Shown here piece by piece: positions 54,164 to 62,600 of a DNA stretch of 64,000 bases. The stretch comes from Caloramator quimbayensis. GTDB lineage: Bacteria; Bacillota; Clostridia; Clostridiales; Caloramatoraceae. The stretch is from the NCBI RefSeq assembly GCF_900167605.1, contig NZ_FUYH01000005.1, forward strand, positions 62,001 to 126,000, in the 5' to 3' direction. Position 1 is the first letter of the stretch; the number at the start of each line of letters is the position of its first letter. The translations under genes were made by a program, and so were the position numbers. A model generated the notes under the pieces. The model worked only from the letters and a program-made list of their open reading frames with translations, ran no database searches and had not been told where the DNA came from.

Positions 54164-54457
54164 ATGGAGAAAGATAACTGTGAGATAGAAAAATATGAGG
54201 AACTTATAAAAAATGTCGGTATACAATTAGAAAAATCAAAATTTGGTCAATATGTAGATCTTATGCAGAACCCAACGAGGCTTATAGTATTAAATTTTTT
54301 AGGGGGAATATCGAGAGGATTTGGAATTGCAATAGGCTTTACCATATTAGGTGCTATAGTTTTATATTCATTAGAAAGACTTGTAATGCTTAATCTGCCT
54401 ATTATAGGAGGAGTCATTTCAGAAGTTGTTAAATTAGTACAATCAAGCGTACGATAG
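54164..54457 (+). CDS. DUF5665 family membrane protein
   Basis: 97 residues from ATG 54164 with GGGAGGT upstream (the ORF is open to 54128). The segment QYVDLMQNPTRLIVLNFLGG followed by one or two hydrophobic helices (GIAIGFTILGAIVLY and LPIIGGVISEVVKLV) fits the DUF5665 family, found widely in Clostridia. Function unknown. It precedes the DksA-like gene by 12 bases, so the two are probably co-expressed. Confidence 0.8.
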   Translation: MEKDNCEIEKYEELIKNVGIQLEKSKFGQYVDLMQNPTRLIVLNFLGGISRGFGIAIGFTILGAIVLYSLERLVMLNLPIIGGVISEVVKLVQSSVR

Positions 54458-54469
54458 GAGGTTTTAGAT

Positions 54470-55117
54470 ATGGATGAAAAATTGCTTTTGCATTATAAAA
54501 ATAAACTCTTAGAAGAAAAGAATAAAGTTACGGATACTATTAATGATATATTAAAAAATGGGATGGCAGAAAATCAAAGGGAAGAAATAGAAGAATTATC
54601 TTTAGTAGATAACCATCCGGCAGATTTTGGATCAGAGATGTTTGAAAAAGAAAGAAGATATGCACTTCTTGACAACGAAAAGGAAATAATATATAGAATA
54701 GATAATGCATTAAAAAAAATAGAAGATAAAAGTTATGGAAAATGTGAATTCTGCGGAAAAGATATTCCAAAGGAAAGACTTGATTTTATGCCCTATGCAA
54801 CTACCTGTGTTGAATGCGAAAATAAAAAGGCAAATTATAAAACCTACAGATATGACAGGCCAGTTGAAGAGGAAGTTCTAAAACCCTTTGGAAGAAGCTT
54901 TACAGATATAAGTTCAGATATGGAAGACGATATTATGTTTGATGATGAAGATGCTTATCAGGATGTGGCTCAGTATGAAAAAAGACCAGGCATAATAAGA
55001 AATTTTGATGATTTAAAGGGGGCGTTTACATCTAAAAGTGAAACTAAGGCAGATGGAGGAATTGTTGAGCCTACAGATAATATATCCAATGAGCAGTATA
55101 AAAAACAGCTTCCATAG
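54470..55117 (+). CDS. DksA/TraR-type zinc-finger protein, YteA-like
   Basis: 215 residues. N-terminal coiled-coil, then a C4 zinc finger CEFCGKDIPKERLDF ... TTCVECE (about 98-125), then an acidic C-terminal region (MEDDIMFDDEDAY). Similar proteins are annotated YteA and associated with sporulation in Firmicutes; the DksA relationship suggests binding in the RNA polymerase secondary channel, but that is inference for this protein. A small hairpin terminator follows. Confidence 0.88.
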   Translation: MDEKLLLHYKNKLLEEKNKVTDTINDILKNGMAENQREEIEELSLVDNHPADFGSEMFEKERRYALLDNEKEIIYRIDNALKKIEDKSYGKCEFCGKDIPKERLDFMPYATTCVECENKKANYKTYRYDRPVEEEVLKPFGRSFTDISSDMEDDIMFDDEDAYQDVAQYEKRPGIIRNFDDLKGAFTSKSETKADGGIVEPTDNISNEQYKKQLP

Positions 55118-55124
55118 ATTTATT

Positions 55125-55152
55125 GACTTGCAAATCTGCAAGTCTTATTTTA
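55125..55152 (+). terminator. Terminator of the yteA-like gene
   Basis: 8-bp stem GACTTGCA / TGCAAGTC with AATC loop and TTATTTTAT tail, 8 bases after the stop. Confidence 0.75.
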
Positions 55153-55193
55153 TGATAAAAGAAGCAGCTAAATCATTAGGTAGGGGGAGAGTT

Positions 55194-55640
55194 ATGGAAC
55201 TATTGTATATTTTTTTGCTGATAATGGCAGATCAATTAACAAAACTTATTGCAAAAATAAATTTATATCCTGATGTTAATATAGATTTAATTTCGGGGTA
55301 TCTTTCTTTAACTTATCTTGAAAACAGGGGAGCTGCCTTTGGCATATTTAAGAACAAAAAATTCTTTTTAATAGGTTTGACATCAATAGTGATAGCTTTT
55401 ATGATTTATTACCTTTTAAAGAATAAGGATATTTCAAAATATATGAAAATAAGTCTTATATTAATAATTTCAGGAGCCATTGGAAACCTTATAGATAGAA
55501 TAACAAAGGGATATGTTGTAGATTTTATCCATTTTTATATTAAGAATATATTTGACTGGCCTGTTTTTAATGTAGCAGATATATTTGTGGTGTGCGGTAC
55601 AATTCTTCTTGGTGCAATCATTTTACTTTCAAAGGAATAA
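55194..55640 (+). CDS. lspA: Lipoprotein signal peptidase (signal peptidase II)
   Basis: 148 residues from ATG 55194 (AGGGGGAGAG upstream). Four membrane helices. Catalytic aspartates lie in GNLIDRITKGYVVDFIHF and FNVADIFVVCG; LENRGAAFGIF is the conserved N-terminal motif. It cleaves signal peptides from prolipoproteins. The rluD-type gene starts 13 bases after, so they form an operon, a common Firmicute pair. Confidence 0.97.
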   Translation: MELLYIFLLIMADQLTKLIAKINLYPDVNIDLISGYLSLTYLENRGAAFGIFKNKKFFLIGLTSIVIAFMIYYLLKNKDISKYMKISLILIISGAIGNLIDRITKGYVVDFIHFYIKNIFDWPVFNVADIFVVCGTILLGAIILLSKE

Positions 55641-55653
55641 TTGGAGTGGTCTT

Positions 55654-56571
55654 ATGTCAAAAATTATAAATCTGAATGTAGATATAAATGAAGCTAATAA
55701 AAGAGTTGATGTTTTTATAAGTGAAAAAATAGAAAATCTTTCAAGATCTCAAGTACAAAAGCTTATAGAGGATGATAAAATATTTGTTAATGACAAAAAA
55801 ATAAAAAGCAATTATAAAATAAAAGATGGGGACTTAATAGCAATTGAAATTCCCGACCCTGTAAAAATAGATGTAGCTCCTGAGGATATAGACATAGAAA
55901 TACTTTATGAAGATGAGGATATTGTAGTAGTTAATAAGAGTCAGGGTATGGTCGTTCATCCGGCTGCAGGCAACTATACAGGAACATTAGTAAATGCCCT
56001 CCTATCAAAGTGCAGCAATTTGTCGGGAATAAACGGGGCAATAAGGCCAGGAATTGTACATAGGATTGATAAGGATACATCGGGAGTTTTAGTAGTAGCA
56101 AAGAACGATATCGCCCATCAAAACCTGTCAAACCAGATAAAAGAGCACAGCGTTAATAGAATATATATTGCCCTTGTTGAAGGGATAATAAAAAACGATT
56201 CGGGGGTAATAAATCTTCCCATAGGCAGACATCCTGTGGAAAGAAAAAAAATGGCCGTAGTCAGCAGGGGTGGAAGGAATGCAGTTACTCATTTTAAAGT
56301 AATAGAAAGATTTAAAGAAAACACATTGATTGAAGCAAGACTTGAAACAGGGAGAACGCATCAAATAAGGGTTCATATGGCGTATATCGGACATCCTCTT
56401 GTTGGAGATCCTGTCTATGGCTACAAAAAACAGAAATATAAACTTAAAGGGCAGGCACTTCATGCCATGACGTTAGGATTTATTCATCCTACAAAAAATG
56501 TGTATATGGAATTTACTGCACCTTTGCCGGAATATTTTAATGAGCTTATTAGAAAATTAAGAAATAGTTGA
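55654..56571 (+). CDS. RluD-type large-subunit rRNA pseudouridine synthase
   Basis: 305 residues from ATG 55654 with TTGGAGTGG upstream. N-terminal S4 domain (about 15-75; RVDVFISEKIENLSRSQVQKLI), then the RluA/RluD catalytic domain with the aspartate in HRIDKDTSGVLVVAK, and RLETGRTHQIRVHMAYIGHPLVGD. It should form pseudouridines in 23S rRNA, probably in helix 69, but family members differ in target. A 150-base AT-rich gap with no visible element follows. Confidence 0.93.
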   Translation: MSKIINLNVDINEANKRVDVFISEKIENLSRSQVQKLIEDDKIFVNDKKIKSNYKIKDGDLIAIEIPDPVKIDVAPEDIDIEILYEDEDIVVVNKSQGMVVHPAAGNYTGTLVNALLSKCSNLSGINGAIRPGIVHRIDKDTSGVLVVAKNDIAHQNLSNQIKEHSVNRIYIALVEGIIKNDSGVINLPIGRHPVERKKMAVVSRGGRNAVTHFKVIERFKENTLIEARLETGRTHQIRVHMAYIGHPLVGDPVYGYKKQKYKLKGQALHAMTLGFIHPTKNVYMEFTAPLPEYFNELIRKLRNS

Positions 56572-56707
56572 TTTTTTATTTCTTAATATGATATATTTCA
56601 ATTAGATTTTTACTTAAGCCGGTTTTTAGAGCACTGTTAATTATAAAGTTCAACTTTAAAAAAAGAAATGTTTTTTGATTGATTTATTAAATATTAAGAT
56701 TAGTTAA

Positions 56708-57265
<558 letters not shown>

Positions 57266-57294
57266 AATGTAATTACTTTCAAAAAAGATTAAAG

Positions 57295-57340
57295 TATAGC
57301 CCATAATACTGCTCAGAATAGTATAAAATTATGGGCTATA
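57295..57340. terminator. Bidirectional terminator between pyrR and the flavoprotein gene
   Basis: Perfect 13-bp stem TATAGCCCATAAT / ATTATGGGCTATA with a 20-base loop. The minus-strand flavoprotein gene stops within it. Confidence 0.8.
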
Positions 57341-58385
57341 AATTATTCTTTATATTTTTTGCAAACTCTTCAGCTTTCTTTTCAATATTTTGAACATTTT
57401 TTATTGCGCCTGGGTCATTGGCGGTTTCCATTAAACAAAAATTTGGAGGGAGGCGGAAACCCTTATTAATGTTTAATGCACCGATTAGCTGCTTTGCAAC
57501 GGAATCACTTCCAGAATTGCCTGATACAATAACTGAAAATATGCTCTTGTCGTAGAAATTCCTTTTTCTATAAAGAGCAGTTATTCTATTTATAATAGCC
57601 ATAAGATTAGCAGATATTGAATCATTGTAATTTGGACATATCCATACAACAGCATCAGAGTTTTCAATAGCAGGATAAACTTCTTCCACCATAAAACCTC
57701 CATAGAAACAGCTGCTTTGTTTGCTGTAATGAAGACATGTTTTAAAGGAACACCCTTTGCAATCGAGTATAGTGCCATTTTCAACATGAAGTTCTTTAAT
57801 ATTTATATTTGAATTTTTTAAATTGCTTTTTACCATATTCCAAAGAGTTAGTGTATTAGAAGTTTTATGAGAACTTGAATGGAGCGCAAGTATTTTAGGA
57901 GTTTCCTTATGTTTCATATCATCGTCTGCTATCCTTTTCCCAAGCTGACGGCACATCATAATGCAAATATCCATAAGATTCATTTTTAATGATTTCTGCC
58001 ATGTGAGAAAATTTGAAAGAGAAACAGTGGCTTCTACAGCAGGATGACCTATAAATCTGCAACCTAACTGGTTCATCAAAAATATAATATTTTGTGCTGC
58101 GCTTTTTGTGTATAGTTCGCTGCTACTGTGTATAAGAAGGGCTGCAATAGAGCCTTTTAAGGCGTGAGTATCAGTTTGATACAGCCTTGATAATATTTCA
58201 GAAACAGGAAAGCAGTATCCAGCGCTGTTTAGCTCTAATGCAACAATTATTTTTTTAGATTTTAAATCTATAAGATCAGAACAATCCTTTATAAATATTG
58301 CTTTGTTATCTCCTAAAGCAGAATTTATCATAATACTTAGTTCTGATGATATTTCTTTTGGGGAAATAACACATATATCATTCAT
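57336..58385 (-). CDS. Two-lobed NAD(P)H-dependent FMN reductase-like flavoprotein
   Basis: 349 residues. The C-terminal half (about 165-345) is a flavodoxin-fold FMN reductase like iron-sulfur flavoproteins: ILALHSSSHKTSNT phosphate loop, a cysteine group ILDCKGCSFKTCLHYSKQSSC, WICPNYNDSISANL, and VIVSGNSGSD. The N-terminal half looks like a second, degenerate flavodoxin lobe (AALLIHSSSELYTKSAAQ) without the phosphate loop or cysteines. Its start overlaps the upstream LDH-like gene by 8 bases, so the two are coupled. It probably moves electrons through FMN, perhaps with an Fe-S cluster; partner and substrate are unknown. Last gene of a three-gene operon. Confidence 0.8.
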   Translation of the reverse strand: MNDICVISPKEISSELSIMINSALGDNKAIFIKDCSDLIDLKSKKIIVALELNSAGYCFPVSEILSRLYQTDTHALKGSIAALLIHSSSELYTKSAAQNIIFLMNQLGCRFIGHPAVEATVSLSNFLTWQKSLKMNLMDICIMMCRQLGKRIADDDMKHKETPKILALHSSSHKTSNTLTLWNMVKSNLKNSNINIKELHVENGTILDCKGCSFKTCLHYSKQSSCFYGGFMVEEVYPAIENSDAVVWICPNYNDSISANLMAIINRITALYRKRNFYDKSIFSVIVSGNSGSDSVAKQLIGALNINKGFRLPPNFCLMETANDPGAIKNVQNIEKKAEEFAKNIKNNL

Positions 58386-59616
58386 GATTTTTTAACACCT
58401 CAAAGGTCTTTTTTATTCTATTAAATAAAATTTCAGGAAGATTTATTCTTTCAATCTCAATACCGGTTGGTAACATCCTGTTTTTAAGCCCCATATATGT
58501 TCCGTCAATAAAAATGCTGCTATAGTGCCATTCGCCTTTAAGCGTCGATAGTATAGAGAGGGCACCAGAGGATAGAGCAGGAGCGATAAAGGGTTTATAT
58601 CCTGTTTCACGCACGAATAAATTAGCTCTTATAGTTTTTTCTGTGAGCTCTTTTGATATATCATCATCATAATCTTTGATGCTGTTTGCAACAATTAATC
58701 CTTCGCCGTGGGGGCCAAAAACCCTTCCTTCGCTTAAATATTGTTTTCCAAATCCAAGTTCCTTTGCAAAATAGGCTGCCCTTGAGTACATAACTCCTAA
58801 GCCGTAACCTCTTATTTGTTCAGGTGCAAGACCATTAAAGTCAAATTCTCCATTTTCATTCATATTGCTCCATATAAAGGCAGTTCTACACAATAAATCA
58901 ACAGGATCAGAAACTACAGCAAATATTCCTTTAAACTTCATATCACGAGCTTTTTTTGCATAGAATTTTATAATTTCGGAATTTTTATTAAACTGAGCCA
59001 TCCTGACATCTTCGGTGTTATCATCAATTTTAGGCACTCCAGCAGTAACACAGAAGACAAACATATCGCATTCAAAAATTTCATCAGATTTTATGGATTT
59101 TATTTGAGGAAGAAAATCAGAAGAATTTGCAGATAATATTTGATTACTTTCATACAGCCATCGCATAACTTTATTGTAATCTATATCAAAAATTCCTATA
59201 CTATTTATTATATCAGCTCCTAAGAGTTTAAGACCTGATAAAAGTATTCCTCCTACGTCCCCGAGTCCTGCAATGTTAATATTCCATTTTACGGGCGGTT
59301 TATATTTTAAAACATCTTCCCATGTTATATAATTCAGATTAACACCTATAACCTTTCGGCTTTGTATTTTTTCGCGTAACCAGTCAGGTATAGTAGAGTT
59401 AGGATTTATGTTTTGTTTTATAATCTCTATTCCTTCATTAGACTGAAACAATAAATCTTCAGCGCTTATCGAAAAGGTTCGTTTTGATTGTGAAGGAGGC
59501 ATAAATGAAGCTGCATATATTTTATCAGAAGACATTACTTCTTTTTCGGATGCTTTTTCAAAATTTAGCTCTTTATCAGAAATAAAGATTTGATTATTAT
59601 ATTTATAAAAATGCAT
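58378..59616 (-). CDS. Lactate/malate dehydrogenase-like protein with N-terminal extension
   Basis: 412 residues. After ~110 residues without a recognisable domain comes an LDH/MDH fold: NAD motif NIAGLGDVGG (about 115-123) with acidic IFDID (144/146) favouring NAD(H), FCVTAGVPK, R205 in EDVRMAQFNKN, SDPVDLL (236-242) and the catalytic histidine H303 in FGPHGEG. The active-site set (Arg, Asp, His) seems present, but the sequence is far from housekeeping LDH or MDH and the substrate is unknown. It is 9 bases after the giant gene and overlaps the flavoprotein gene. Confidence 0.75.
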   Translation of the reverse strand: MHFYKYNNQIFISDKELNFEKASEKEVMSSDKIYAASFMPPSQSKRTFSISAEDLLFQSNEGIEIIKQNINPNSTIPDWLREKIQSRKVIGVNLNYITWEDVLKYKPPVKWNINIAGLGDVGGILLSGLKLLGADIINSIGIFDIDYNKVMRWLYESNQILSANSSDFLPQIKSIKSDEIFECDMFVFCVTAGVPKIDDNTEDVRMAQFNKNSEIIKFYAKKARDMKFKGIFAVVSDPVDLLCRTAFIWSNMNENGEFDFNGLAPEQIRGYGLGVMYSRAAYFAKELGFGKQYLSEGRVFGPHGEGLIVANSIKDYDDDISKELTEKTIRANLFVRETGYKPFIAPALSSGALSILSTLKGEWHYSSIFIDGTYMGLKNRMLPTGIEIERINLPEILFNRIKKTFEVLKNHE

Positions 59617-59625
59617 AACTCACCT

Positions 59626-62600
59626 CTATAATCTGTTTATAATATTTTCCATTCTTTTTAGAAGTTCAAGGTCATTTAAAAGATAATTAGAAGGACTTAA
59701 ACTTAGGTTATAAATCATATTTGTACCATGATCTGGACATCTTGGCGATATAAAAACTTCTCCTAAGGATGATAATGTTAATGTTCTTTCATTTGTTAAT
59801 TGATATTCCTTTTCTATTGCTAATAGAATATCGAGGGAGTTTTCAATGCATGACAATGATAAATTATATATTGATTCTTTGCTTGCCTCCCTAATAAATG
59901 CTGGAGAAGTGTATGGAAGAATCAAGTTTATTGATGGTACAAGGTTTCTCTTTGGGAAAACTCCTCTCCATAAAGTATCGCCTCCAATAAAGGGATATAA
60001 TGCGCTTTCATTAAACCAGTGTCTTAGTTTTGGCAGAAAATATGCACAGTCCACCTCTCTATTTTGAATATCCATAAGCTCTTTACCTCTTCCTGAAAGA
60101 ATACCTACAATAATTTTTTTTACTTCTATTTTTTCGCTATTTAAAAGCGGGTCGAGAGCTTTAATTCTATAACCTTTATTTAAAAGATCATCAACGAGTA
60201 TTACAGGTCTGTTAAAAGAACGAAGCATTTTTACTTGATTTTCAAGCTGAAGATAGTAGGGATATGCTCCTATAGTAAAACTTTTCATATCCGGTGCAAA
60301 AAGTTTTTCAGTATGAAGAGCTTTAGTTATTGTGTTTGGAACTATATAACGGCTAAGTATATTTCCAAAAGGAACGCACATAAAAGGTCCTAAGCTTTTT
60401 GGCTGAGATACTTGAGTGGGTACACCGTTTTCGGTACATATTTTTTTAACGATGTTTTCATGTAAAATATTTATATCAAAGGATAGAACTAAGTTTCCAG
60501 GATAAAGCAAAGATAGAGATTTTTGAAGCTTTTTTCTTGATTTTAATATTGCCTGTTTGATAGAGTAATTATTTTTAAAAGGGTCTTTAAGCATTGTTTC
60601 GGCATCGAGGTTTAAAGTAATAGGGTTGCTCATGTTTACAGCAAATATAGGCGATATTGATTCATCTGTAAAAATTTTTATAAATCCTTGATTTTCTAAT
60701 GTATCAAAAAGAGTTTTTGATACATAAAAATCTAATATATTTTTGAAAACGGCATAGTCATAGTCCTTTGCAAGACAATAGGTTAATGTTTCAGTTAAAA
60801 TTATCTGCTCAAGATTTTCATGATTAAAATTTCCCAATACAAATATACCATCTATAAATATGATTCTTCCTGCTGCATTATTTCTGATGTATTCAGTTGC
60901 GTAGGGATTTTTAATCTCATGGAAAAGAGAACTGAATCTTACCCAATGAAAGGCAGAAAATCCTAATATCTTATTGCTTTTAACATCCTTTGCAATAATC
61001 AGCCTTGCAGAATCCTTTAATTTAAAATCCGAAAATCTTTTATAAGCAATTGCAAAATTATTTTCAAATAATTGGCAAAGCATCTTTAAGATTTCATCAT
61101 TTATGTTTTCAAGAACTTCAAATTCAATTGAAACTGTTTTAATTATAGATTTATATTGAGGCTCTCTTTTGTAAAAGCCGTTTTCGTAAATATAGTTTTG
61201 TACAAGAGGATCAAGGAGGCTCGATATATCGCGATTTTCATCTATATTATTTCTAATTTGGGATGAACTTATATCTTCATATTTAGGAGGAAGAGAGAGC
61301 CTTATAACATCTCCTTTAATTTTATTTATTGTATTTAAAAATTTAATATCGCTTTCAGAAGAAACATGCTGATTTTTTCTATCAAAAACTATATGTGAAA
61401 GTTCAAAGATAGAATTTCTAACATCTGGCATTTTATAGCTTGAGGCATTTAATAAAACATCACTTCCTGCAACCAAATAAACCTTTGAAAAGGGAAAACT
61501 TAATTTAAGCTTTTCTATATCTTCAGGATTTCCTATGTTTATTGGAATATCCTCGGGATATAGAAAAATATTAAGCTCATCAGCAACAGACATATTTGCA
61601 ATATTTTTTCTTAAAAGATTCGGCAGAGTCTGCTTAGACCATGAAAATTCATCAATTTGAAGGTATACTTCAAATCCTAAATCTCTTATGGATTTTGCAA
61701 TTTCTTTATGACTTAATGAAAATGGATCAAAAGTACCTGGGAAGAAAGCTACTTTTTGTGGATATATAAGCTCGAAATTTCCCTTTAAAAATACATAGTC
61801 TGATATAAATCTATAAATATGATTTAAACCGGCTGCATTTGTTAATAATTGAAGCTCATCTCCTAAATCATCGGTTATTAAGGTTAGAACTTTTTTTGCT
61901 ATAAGTTTAAAAATATTAACTTTTTCGTCGTAATTTAAAGAAGAGTTTCCAAATATATCCCTTCCAATAACGCTGAAAGCATATTGCTTAACTTCTATGT
62001 TGTAATTTACAAGCCCATTTAAAAGTATTCCTAAAAGTTTTATGAGTCTATTATTATATCTAATTTCTGTTTCCCTTGAAAGATCTTTATACTTTGAGTA
62101 ATTTGCAATAGCTATACCTATTGTTTTTAAAAGCAGAGAGCATAGTTCAGGACTCGACTGCTTAATTTTTTCCTGAAGGTCATCTATTAATTCATCAAGT
62201 TCAACTGGCTCAAGGTGAAGTATTATTATCCCGAGATATTTTGGTATATATTCTGTAAACTGATACCCTTCAAGTTCGAGAGCTCTTAAAAGCTCAATTG
62301 CAACGTCATTTCTTTGTTCTGGCTTAAGATAGGGAATTATTTTAATTAAGGATTCACCAGCACGATTTCTTACACATTCAAAAGCGCTTACTTTTAGAAT
62401 ATTGCAAAAGTGAAGAGCAGTATATAGCCCAATACTTTCATAATTTTTTAATGCATATTTTAGCTGCATTTCAATTTGAACTCTTTTTACAATCCAATTT
62501 GTCGCTGTTTTTAAATTGCTTAGAAATATATCAGATGTATTAAGTAAATTTTCTTGAAGAAGAGAAATAGGATTTTTAAAAATAAGTTCAATATCAATAA

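Noticed and set aside
57266-57341. PyrR-binding attenuator downstream of pyrR
   Set aside because: The hairpin is a plain bidirectional terminator; the PyrR-binding loop consensus is not seen and no pyr gene follows.
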